A DNA stretch of 28,221 nucleotides from OMOG01 sp041485845 (GTDB lineage: Bacteria; Acidobacteriota; Terriglobia; Bryobacterales; Bryobacteraceae), in assembly GCA_041485845.1 (NCBI GenBank), contig JBGPKH010000031.1:1-28221 (forward strand), written 5' to 3'. Positions 13,265-20,004 of this stretch are shown here, one piece after another (position 1 is the stretch's first letter; each line of letters begins with the position of its first letter). The notes below the pieces were generated by a model. The model was given only the letters and a program-made list of their open reading frames with translations. It was not told the DNA's origin and ran no database searches. The position numbers and the translations under genes were made by a program.

Positions 13265-14998
13265 ATGACACCCGAGCGCTGGAAGCAGGTGGAGAACATC
13301 TATCACGCCGCGCGCGAGCGCGACCAGTCCGCCCGCGCGCGGTTTCTCGACGATACCTGCGAAGGCGACGACAACCTGCGCCGCGAAGTGGAGTCCCTGC
13401 TGAAGGCCGCTGGCGGGCGAACGGATTTTCTGGCCCGGCCGGCGCTCGAACAGGCGGCGGAAGCCATGGCCGAGACCAAGCCGGTTTACGCGGGCCAGCG
13501 CCTCGGACCCTACCAGTTGGTTTCGCGGCTGGGCGCCGGAGGCATGGGCGAAGTGTGGCGTGCGCGCGATCCGGCCCTCCGGCGGGATGTTGCCATCAAG
13601 GTGCTGCTGGCCTTGCACTCGGGCGAAGAAGACCGGCTCCGGCGTTTCGAAATCGAGGCGCGGGCCGCGGGCCGGCTGAGTCATCCGAACCTGCTGACGG
13701 TGCATGCCGTCGGCAATGAGGGCGGCCTGCCGTACCTGGTGACCGAGCTGCTCGAAGGAGAGTCCTTGCGCGCCCGGCTGAAACGCGGTGCGCTCTCCAC
13801 GCGAAGGACCGTGGATTTCGCCATCCAAATCGCCAAAGGTCTGGCGGCGGCCCACGAACGGGGAATCCTGCACCGGGACCTGAAGCCCGAAAACGTCTTC
13901 ATCACACGCGACGGCAGTGTCAAGATTCTGGATTTCGGACTGGCCAAGTTCACCAGGCCGCATTCCACGCCCGGACAGTCGCTGACCGCCACCGGAGTCA
14001 TCATGGGCACGCTGGGCTATATGTCCCCGGAGCAGGCGCTCGGAGAAGAAGCGGATCACCGCAGCGACATTTTTTCTTTTGGCGCCATCCTGTTCGAGGC
14101 GCTGACGGGCCGCCGGGCATTCCGCGGAGACTCAACGGCGGAAGCGATCATGGCGGTCGTCAACAACATTCCGCCCGAGATCGAGGCCGCCCCGGCGTCT
14201 CTGCGGAGGATCGTCCGGCGCTGCCTGGAGAAGGACCCACTGGACCGGTTTCAATCCGCGCGGGACCTGACGCAGGAGCTCGAGAACGCGCGGCAGCCGG
14301 CGGTAGAGTTGCCACCGCGGCCCATTCCGGCGCGGTCCGTTTCGCCGCGGTCTTCGGCGGAAGACGAGCCGAAGTCGCGCACCGGGCTGATTGCCGGGAT
14401 CGCGCTGGCCTTCCTTCTGATCGTCACGATCGGATACGCCGTCGGCCGGTTCAGACGGCCGGCGGTCCCCGTTCCGGCCCCGCCAAAGCCAGGTCCCACG
14501 GTCGTCGTAAACCAGCCGCCTCCGGGCACCCCACCCCTACCTCCCAACAACCCGGTTCCACCCGCGCCGGATCCTGGCACGCGACAGCCCATCGAAGTGT
14601 CTGTAGTTACAGACCCGCCCGGAGCCACAGTCAGACTCGATGAAAAGGACAATTGTCAAACGCCTTGCGCACCCCGGTTAACGCCGGGGAACCACACCCT
14701 CTCGCTGGACAGGCCGGGATACCACATCTTCCGGCGCGAACTGAATGTCACGCCCAACATGCGGCTGGGGACGATTCGACTGACCCGGATGGGCGCCGAC
14801 ATCTGGCTGGCGAGCGAACCCACCGGCGCCAGCATCCTGGTGGACGGCAAACCATGGGCTGAAAAGACCAATGCGAGGATCTTTCTGGAGCCGGGCCAAC
14901 ATCGGATCGACCTGGAAAAGGGTGAGCTGAAGGGTTCCATCCCCGTCGAAGTGCGCGACACCGTTGGGCAGAGCTTTCGGATTACTCTGGCTCGCTGA
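13265..14998 (+). CDS. eukaryote-like serine/threonine protein kinase with PEGA tail
   Basis: This is a membrane-spanning protein kinase of 577 residues. The N-terminal 75 residues form a helical segment (ERWKQVENIYHAARERDQSAR) typical of acidobacterial kinases. The kinase domain has the glycine loop LGAGGMGEVW (89-98), catalytic K112, HRDLKPEN with D205, DFG at 223-225, and a GTLGYMSPEQ activation segment, so it should be active. A Pro-rich linker surrounds a single membrane helix (about 374-396). The outer part carries two PEGA-like domains (about 442-500 and 505-577, with VTDPPGATVRLD and EPTGASILVDGKPW). It is 10 bases downstream of the ECF sigma gene and probably in the same operon. It may gate that sigma factor by phosphorylation; this is inferred from known pairings. 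Confidence 0.95.
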   Translation: MTPERWKQVENIYHAARERDQSARARFLDDTCEGDDNLRREVESLLKAAGGRTDFLARPALEQAAEAMAETKPVYAGQRLGPYQLVSRLGAGGMGEVWRARDPALRRDVAIKVLLALHSGEEDRLRRFEIEARAAGRLSHPNLLTVHAVGNEGGLPYLVTELLEGESLRARLKRGALSTRRTVDFAIQIAKGLAAAHERGILHRDLKPENVFITRDGSVKILDFGLAKFTRPHSTPGQSLTATGVIMGTLGYMSPEQALGEEADHRSDIFSFGAILFEALTGRRAFRGDSTAEAIMAVVNNIPPEIEAAPASLRRIVRRCLEKDPLDRFQSARDLTQELENARQPAVELPPRPIPARSVSPRSSAEDEPKSRTGLIAGIALAFLLIVTIGYAVGRFRRPAVPVPAPPKPGPTVVVNQPPPGTPPLPPNNPVPPAPDPGTRQPIEVSVVTDPPGATVRLDEKDNCQTPCAPRLTPGNHTLSLDRPGYHIFRRELNVTPNMRLGTIRLTRMGADIWLASEPTGASILVDGKPWAEKTNARIFLEPGQHRIDLEKGELKGSIPVEVRDTVGQSFRITLAR

Positions 14999-15066
14999 CC
15001 CGCGGGCTTCCGAATCGTGCGGATTTCCGCGCCGCAATTCCGCCTCCTGAGTTGGAGGGGAAAACG

Positions 15067-15555
15067 ATGAAGAAGACGATGTGGCTGATGGCAGCGGGCG
15101 CCATCCTGGCGGCCGCTCACGCGGCGGCCCAGGACCCGTCGCCGGAGGCCGCCATCCGCCGCCTGGAGACCGACCTCCGCACCGTGCAGGTGGAGCTCCT
15201 GCACTGCCGTCTGGAGATCCAGTCGGGAAAGGTGGCATGGCTCGAGCGCGAACTGGCCCAGGCGGCCGAAGAAAAGCAGCGTCTGGAGCGCTCCGAGCAA
15301 CTGCTGTCTCTGGAGGTCCGCCAGGTCGAGCAGCGGCTGACCGACGCCGCGCTGGACGCCGACGAACGCGCTGAACTGGAGGCGCAGCGCAGCGAGGCGC
15401 TGGGGAAGCACATCCACCAGGCTCGCGTCGCGCTGGACGCCGCCGGCCGCCGCCAGGCCGCCATCGGCTCCCAGCTCCAGGCCGAACAGATCCAACTGCA
15501 ATCCTTGTGGCAACGCGCGGCGGCTCTCGGCAAGCCGCAGACGCCGCAACCATAA
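15067..15555 (+). CDS. secreted coiled-coil protein
   Basis: The 162-residue product has a signal peptide (MKKTMWLMAAGAILAAAHAAAQ, cleavage likely after the last Ala). A nearly continuous Glu/Gln/Leu/Arg-rich helix follows, with heptad-like spacing (for example ERELAQAAEEKQRLERSEQL and EVRQVEQRLTDAALDADERAE), and the protein ends in a Pro-rich LGKPQTPQP. It should be a periplasmic coiled coil. No enzymatic motif is seen, and I cannot name a family. ATG at 15067 is set by a strong GGAGGGG site at 15054-15060. It lies 68 bases after the kinase gene in the same direction and probably belongs to the same transcription unit, which hints at a structural or adaptor role near the envelope. Confidence 0.75.
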   Translation: MKKTMWLMAAGAILAAAHAAAQDPSPEAAIRRLETDLRTVQVELLHCRLEIQSGKVAWLERELAQAAEEKQRLERSEQLLSLEVRQVEQRLTDAALDADERAELEAQRSEALGKHIHQARVALDAAGRRQAAIGSQLQAEQIQLQSLWQRAAALGKPQTPQP

Positions 15556-15598
15556 ATCCACGGCTTACTGACGTGCGCGGCTCAGTAGATTCAGTGCA

Positions 15599-15621
15599 GA
15601 GCCGGGACGAGTGCCCGGCTC
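15599..15621. terminator. GC-rich hairpin after the coiled-coil gene
   Basis: GAGCCGGG (15599-15606) and CCCGGCTC (15614-15621) form a perfect 8-bp stem with a 7-base loop. No T-run follows, so it may only attenuate transcription or be part of a REP-like element rather than a true terminator. Confidence 0.35.
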
Positions 15622-15762
15622 AGCCCGCGCCACTATAGCTCGCAATTTCTTCGGCTGCCGTCGTTTCCGGCGGGAGATCCAACGGTTCTTCCCACCGCCC
15701 CCGCGACGGGCTCAACGGCCGTGTGTGCACCAGCGGAAGAACGTGTCTCGGAGGATCGTTCC

Positions 15763-16314
15763 ATGAAAAGCAAGACTGCCAACCAAACGTTTGCGCGCAT
15801 CCGTGTAGCGTGCGCGCTGCTCGCCCTCGCCCTGCCGGCGGCGGCACAGAATACCGTCTCCACCCACGTGGCGTCCACCTGCACCGTGGATGAGGACAGT
15901 ACCGCGAAGTACGAGTTCACCGGGGGCGAGCTTCGCTTCCGCGGAGCCGAAACCGGAGCCATCACCGTGCGCTGCAACGTCGTCGACCAGCGCGACGACG
16001 GGCAGGACCCGCGGTGGGGCGTACTGGAGGTGGTGTACCGCGATCCGGACGGCGCCGGGGCGAACCAGGTGACCGCAACGCTGAAGCGGGTCGGCAACAC
16101 CGGCGTGACCAGCACGGTCGCGGGCGCCCTCTTCAACAGCAACAGTTTCGCGGGGGCGGCCGGGGTGCAGATGCGTCAGGCGAACTTCGCCCACGCGTTC
16201 AACTTTTTCAGCAACGCGTATTACATCGAGATCAAGCTGGCGCGGAGCGCGGCCACCACGCAGGACAATCCCGCCGTGTTCCTCGCGCGGCTGGCGGTTC
16301 CAGGGCCGTTCTGA
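15763..16314 (+). CDS. secreted protein of unknown function
   Basis: The 183-residue product has a signal peptide (residues 1 to about 29, with ACALLALALPAAAQ before the likely cleavage). The mature part looks beta-rich (TAKYEFTGGELRFRGAETGAITVRCNVVD, WGVLEVVYRDPDG, FSNAYYIEIKLARSAAT). Two cysteines, at about C40 and C70, could form a disulfide. I do not recognise a family; the all-beta pattern would suit a jelly-roll or Ig-like secreted domain. GGAGG at 15750-15754 fixes the ATG at 15763. It is followed after 30 bases by the M64-like gene, so the two are surely co-transcribed and may act together outside the cytoplasm. Confidence 0.75.
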   Translation: MKSKTANQTFARIRVACALLALALPAAAQNTVSTHVASTCTVDEDSTAKYEFTGGELRFRGAETGAITVRCNVVDQRDDGQDPRWGVLEVVYRDPDGAGANQVTATLKRVGNTGVTSTVAGALFNSNSFAGAAGVQMRQANFAHAFNFFSNAYYIEIKLARSAATTQDNPAVFLARLAVPGPF

Positions 16315-16344
16315 GTGAAAGAGTCGGGAGTCAGGAGAAAAACC

Positions 16345-18069
16345 ATGAATACGCCCGGTATCCTCTTGCTTGCCGCCGTCCCACTGGCGACCGCAACCGC
16401 ACAAAACGCGTGTGAGAAGAACGGCGTCAGCAACCGCCTTCTGCAACACGTCTACGTCATCCACTCGCCCATCTACCCGCGCGCCAACGAAGCCGTCACG
16501 TACGCAGCCACTGCCCGTGGGAAGGAGGCCACGGGCACGGGCATCGCCAGGATGTCGATCGAGGTGCGCCAATACCACCTCGGCGCGGGCGCCGCCTTGC
16601 CTCTGCCGATTAACCTGGTCAACGCCTATGCCAGTTCACAGGATTTCCCCGCCCACCCCATGGAGGCTGCACTCAACCTCAACGTGAAGCCGTATCCCGA
16701 GGACACGTGGGTGCGCTACAGCGCCCGGGCCGAGCTGGCCGATGGAACCATCCTCTCCGACGATTCGATCCGTCATGTCGCCAACCTGCGAGAGGCCACC
16801 ATCGGGGTTTTCAAGGGCGCGATTCCGGTCTACCGGCGCGGTCTTCACGCCGACAAAATCGACTTCCTGTTCATCCCCGAAATCGACTACGGAAACAACG
16901 AGACCCAGTACCTCCGCGACCTCGAAGACCAGGTCAACCGCATGTTCACCGACCCGCCGTACCGCTTCAAGCGGTTTCGGCGCTACCTGAATATCTATGC
17001 CAACGTGTTGCGCCCGGCTTTCCAGGGAGAGGTCGCGCCGTTCGACGCCCCGCCCCCGCGCCTGCTGGACAAGCCCGACAACTTCGACAACGCCGGCGCC
17101 GACGACGTCACCTGGCCCGACGTGGCCCTGATCATGCACAGCCAGGTCGACTTCACTGACTGGGGACACCGGGGTCTTCTGGAAGGGCGGTTCGCGACCG
17201 TCCAGCCCAACACCGACGTCATCAACATGGAAGCGGTGCACGCGCTGGTGGAATTGTATGACGAATACGGATTGAAGAGTCCGTTCGCACCCGAGGTGGA
17301 GGGCGAGCACCCCAACCTGTTCGACTCCGAGCTGGCATGCCAGCTCCACGTGGCGACGCACCCCGGCTTTTCGGACTCGCATTGCCAGCAGATCGCCGAA
17401 GACTCGGACAATAACGATCCCGGCTCCAACTTCAACTGGGCCTGGTGCCACGATTATCAGGGACTACACAATATGGACAGCAACGGCACGGGGCCCTTCG
17501 GGGTGGAAGAGCGGTGCCGTTTTTCGTGGGTGGTGTCGGAGGTCCTCGGAGACCCGGCCGGGTCCGCCTACGGCCCGATCTGGGTGCGGGGTTGTCCCGG
17601 CTTCCCGTGCGATCCGCTCAACCAGACAGCCACGTCCGCGCAGCTTCCCGAAGAAGAGACGGTCTTTCGGGACGGGTATCTGACCGAGAAGCAACTACTC
17701 GAGAACGAAGTGCTGGGCAAAACCCTGGGCCTGGCGGTTCAACTCAGCGGCACGAAGGCCTCATTGTTGCGGGCGGCGATCCGCCCGGGGCCGCCTCCCA
17801 ACGGCAGCCTGATGGACCGCCTCCACAGCAGCGGCCCGAAGCCCCTCTTCCGCGTGCAATTGCTGCGGAGCGGCAGCCTTCTGAAGGAACACGGCGTCTC
17901 CGATCCGCGCCGCATCGGCGCAGAGCGGGGTAAGGCGGAGCCGGGGTCTCTCAGCGACGTCCAGTGGGACATTCGGCTTCCCTGGGCCGGCCTCCCGCCG
18001 GACCGGGTCCGGATCCTGGACCGCACCGGCCGCGTCTGGCTGGATGCGTCCGTAGTCCTGGCGCCGTAG
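16345..18069 (+). CDS. secreted M64-peptidase-like protein with an altered zinc motif
   Basis: The 574-residue product has a signal peptide (MNTPGILLLAAVPLATATAQ). An N-terminal beta domain (about 25-150) is followed by a region resembling the M64 (IgA-peptidase) metalloprotease family: KIDFLFIPEIDYGNNETQYL, then VNRMFTDPPYRFKRFRRYLNI, matching the family's DGY...F..PPF..YR.RFN pattern. The zinc motif expected as HExxHxxxxLxDEY is here MEAVHALVELYDEY (residues 295-308). It keeps Glu296, His299 and the DEY, but the first His is Met. Further on EGEHPNLF aligns with the family's EP..PNVT. A weakened or lost peptidase is the simplest reading, with a binding role possible. AGGAG at 16333-16337 sets the ATG. 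It ends the cluster before a strong hairpin. Confidence 0.6.
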   Translation: MNTPGILLLAAVPLATATAQNACEKNGVSNRLLQHVYVIHSPIYPRANEAVTYAATARGKEATGTGIARMSIEVRQYHLGAGAALPLPINLVNAYASSQDFPAHPMEAALNLNVKPYPEDTWVRYSARAELADGTILSDDSIRHVANLREATIGVFKGAIPVYRRGLHADKIDFLFIPEIDYGNNETQYLRDLEDQVNRMFTDPPYRFKRFRRYLNIYANVLRPAFQGEVAPFDAPPPRLLDKPDNFDNAGADDVTWPDVALIMHSQVDFTDWGHRGLLEGRFATVQPNTDVINMEAVHALVELYDEYGLKSPFAPEVEGEHPNLFDSELACQLHVATHPGFSDSHCQQIAEDSDNNDPGSNFNWAWCHDYQGLHNMDSNGTGPFGVEERCRFSWVVSEVLGDPAGSAYGPIWVRGCPGFPCDPLNQTATSAQLPEEETVFRDGYLTEKQLLENEVLGKTLGLAVQLSGTKASLLRAAIRPGPPPNGSLMDRLHSSGPKPLFRVQLLRSGSLLKEHGVSDPRRIGAERGKAEPGSLSDVQWDIRLPWAGLPPDRVRILDRTGRVWLDASVVLAP

Positions 18070-18085
18070 GGAGGTCCGATGGAAT

Positions 18086-18115
18086 GGAGGCGCAGGGGGC
18101 TTGGCCTGCGCCTCC
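18086..18115 (+). terminator. strong hairpin terminator-like structure
   Basis: GGAGGCGCAGG (18086-18096) and CCTGCGCCTCC (18105-18115) form a perfect 11-bp GC-rich stem with an 8-base loop, 17 bases after the stop of the M64-like gene. There is no T-tract, as is common in GC-rich genomes. It probably marks the end of the sigma-kinase-secreted-protein transcription unit. Confidence 0.7.
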
Positions 18116-18442
18116 TACGCGCGCCGGAAACCGTGCTCGCCGCGCTCCCGGCCGGCCGTTGGTCTCCCGAGCCGGGCTCCAACGACGAAGGGCGCGCGAT
18201 GAGGCAGGTTCGTACCCGTTCTCCGCCGCGGATGTCCGCGGCCGGTCGGCATTCAGACACATGTCTCCCGAGCTTCGGGCCTCTCGCGCGCTCCGCAAGC
18301 TGGTGATCGATGCAGGTTTTGACCCGAGCGCGATAGTCAACTGCCTTGCAGGCAGGCAACGAAGTAGCCGGCACAAAAGGTGAATCCGTCGATCACGTTA
18401 AGCGAGGCGCCACGAATCCCACCCTGAAGCCCAGGATCCCGA

Positions 18443-18494
18443 TTTCCGGGTTTCGACTACGCGACCGGCCGCCGCGAAGATTAGAACGTCAGCC
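18443..18494 (+). repeat. short dispersed repeat 2, copy B
   Basis: This is the second copy of the repeat at 12008-12063 (four substitutions, one 4-base gap). On the minus strand it again covers a LTF-stop, the usual end of an Oar-like receptor, although nothing upstream resembles one here. Confidence 0.75.
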
Positions 18495-18594
18495 AAAGCG
18501 AAGCCTTCGGATCCGCTTAAGAACCGTTTCTCCGCGCCGAGAGCCGATGAAAGCCTAAGGAGATCCACAACGTTGGAGAAAAACGGCCGCAAGG

Positions 18595-18620
18595 GCGTCT
18601 TCCGCCACTGAATCGCGGGC
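18595..18620 (+). repeat. short dispersed repeat 1, copy B
   Basis: This is the second copy of the repeat at 11847-11872 (25 of 26 bases). Here it follows repeat 2 instead of preceding it. Confidence 0.7.
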
Positions 18621-18678
18621 CGTATCAGTCCAGTGGCTCCGGCGTCACTACGAAGCTGAACGCCCGCGTCGAGCGTTC

Positions 18679-19062
18679 TCACAACTCGGGGCGCAGGTGC
18701 AGCGTCTTGCCGGCTACGACGTAGACTCTCTCGGCGAACGGCGGCCGGCCGCCTTGCCGAATCTCGATGGTGTAGCCGCCAGGGCGCAAGTACATCGATT
18801 TGTTCTGGTGCGTCGTGCCCGCGTAGGCGCCATTGATGAACACCCGCGCGTCCTTCACCTTGGTATCCAGCTTGACTTCACCCGCGTTGGGATACCCGTA
18901 GTAGACCCCGCCGTAAGCCGGCCCCCAATAGGGTCCCCAATACGGGCGGTACCATGCATAATAGGGGCGGCGCACTACCACGACCCCACGCACAGCGGCG
19001 GAAGCGGTGATCGGTCCCAGCGTCATCAGTGCAGCCGCCAGAATCAGCAATCCCTTTTTCAT
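18679..19062 (-). CDS. secreted PEGA-domain protein
   Basis: The 127-residue product has a signal peptide (MKKGLLILAAALMTLGPITASA), then an aromatic Pro/Trp/Tyr/Gly-rich stretch (YYAWYRPYWGPYWGPAYGG, about residues 34-52). A PEGA-type domain follows (VKLDTKVKDARVFINGAYAG ... MYLRPGGYTIEIRQGGRPPF ... VYVVAGKTLHLRPEL). PEGA domains are thought to be envelope-surface modules. The Trp/Tyr/Pro segment is a spacer frequent in such acidobacterial proteins. GGAGGT lies a few bases before the ATG (19060-19062). The kinase at 13265 also carries PEGA domains, but this gene reads the other way and is not in its operon. Confidence 0.8.
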   Translation of the reverse strand: MKKGLLILAAALMTLGPITASAAVRGVVVVRRPYYAWYRPYWGPYWGPAYGGVYYGYPNAGEVKLDTKVKDARVFINGAYAGTTHQNKSMYLRPGGYTIEIRQGGRPPFAERVYVVAGKTLHLRPEL

Positions 19063-19287
19063 TTTCGACCTCCGGCATGGTTACCGGCAATCGCCTTGCC
19101 AAAAAGTAAGTCCTTAATTGCCAGGCGATTCGCGAATTACTCCATTGGCCGCAGGTCACCAGGCTGGTGGCCGAAATCAGCCACACCGGCAAAAAAGTTG
19201 CCGCCGGCAGGCGGCGAGGCAGGCTGTCGGAGCCGGGCCGCCGTTGTCCGGCGCGGCAGCCCATCGCACGAAAAATCAGGAAGAGCC

Positions 19288-19309
19288 TTGCGCCGAACGT
19301 TCGGCGCAA
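19288..19309. repeat. perfect 22-bp palindrome
   Basis: TTGCGCCGAAC at 19288-19298 is followed immediately by its exact reverse complement at 19299-19309, with no loop. A gapless palindrome suits a dimeric protein site better than a terminator. No neighbouring regulator is an obvious owner. Confidence 0.7.
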
Positions 19310-19348
19310 CCGGCGCGCCGTCTCGCGCCCAACCCCTGGGCGCGCCGG
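19310..19348. repeat. 10-bp inverted repeat beside the palindrome
   Basis: CCGGCGCGCC (19310-19319) pairs exactly with GGCGCGCCGG (19339-19348) across a 19-base spacer. It directly abuts the 22-bp palindrome, giving a compact structure-prone segment. It may be an old mobile-element end or a REP-like cluster; nothing in the sequence decides this. Confidence 0.6.
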
Positions 19349-19635
19349 CGGGTTGCCTGGTCCCAAGCCCAAGCTAGCAGTCAGCACCCCTGGCGTAACG
19401 TGCGCGCCCGCTACGGGAATGCGGTGCAATGTCCGGATGGCGCGCAAAGGCGCCGACGCATTTCGATGACCGTGACGCGGCTCAAGGGAAGCTATCGGAA
19501 ACGCGCAGTTGCTGACGGCGCCGCCACTCGGAGGCGACGTCCCGGCTGAGCCGAGAGGCTTCCAGTTGTTACACAACTCGGTACGTTGCTGCAACCGCAC
19601 CCGGAATAACTTGCTCCCTGCCGGCAAACTTGTGA

Positions 19636-19779
19636 TTAGACTAATCGTCTATGACTCCTCGGAGTTCGTCCAGCATTTCCGGAAATGGGAATGGCTCGCC
19701 GGCGCGGCGAATTCGTATTCAAGTCCGCGGCCCATGCATTCATTCTCTGCCTCGCTTGTAAGACCGTTAGACCGTCTAA
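19636..19779. promoter_or_regulatory. pair of TTAGAC/GTCTA inverted sites and two palindromes upstream of the giant gene
   Basis: TTAGAC (19636-19641) with GTCTA (19647-19651), and TTAGAC-C-GTCTAA (19767-19779), are two similar inverted sites about 130 bases apart. CATTTCCGGAAATG at 19674-19687 is a perfect palindrome, and ACTCC-TC-GGAGT lies just before it. They may be operators for the gene at 20005. This is inferred from position and symmetry only. Confidence 0.3.
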
Positions 19780-19920
19780 TTCGGCATTATCGCCAAGACA
19801 CTCTTGCTGGGTAATTCCTGGAAAGCATAATTGTCTCCCAAACAGAACCTTCCAGTAACTCCTGTTGAGTGAGGCCAAAACCTACAGGCTATAGAAGTAC
19901 TAGTATTAGCCGGCTGCATC

Positions 19921-19941
19921 TTCTCAATTCTCAATTCTCAA
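19921..19941 (+). repeat. three tandem TTCTCAA heptamers
   Basis: TTCTCAA occurs three times in a row without change, about 65 bases before the start of the giant secreted-protein gene. Tandem heptamers in a promoter region can vary in number by slippage and so tune expression. Whether that happens here is unknown. Confidence 0.55.
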
Positions 19942-20004
19942 TAGATTGCGTTTGAGACACCGCGCATCGTACCGTAGTGTTGTGGCGTCGCCAACCTAAT
20001 TCAT

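Larger units (their letters stand above)
18116..18678. other. intergenic region with fragments, no intact gene
   Basis: No complete gene is recognised. A plus-strand frame near 18255-18383 reads MSPELRASRALRKLVIDAGFD and continues PSAIVNCLAGRQRSS. It looks protein-like, but I cannot identify it. Around 18480-18495 the minus strand reads SLWLTF-stop, like the end of a TonB-dependent receptor, followed by the shared repeat 2. The region looks like a second site of gene decay related to 11.8-12.1 kb. Confidence 0.35.
19063..20004. other. long intergenic region rich in inverted repeats
   Basis: This 940-base gap holds no convincing gene. A short protein-like frame near 19109-19210 on the plus strand (AIRELLHWPQVTRLVAEISH) has no start and no recognised family. 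The region contains several palindromes and, just before the giant gene, heptamer repeats, listed separately. The right-hand half is clearly more AT-rich than the flanking genes, as expected for a promoter region of the giant gene at 20005. No Shine-Dalgarno sequence is evident before that gene. Confidence 0.5.

Noticed and set aside
12577..13299. 240-codon minus-strand open frame over the sigma-factor gene
   Set aside because: The plus-strand frame is a clear ECF sigma factor; the antisense frame has no recognisable motifs.
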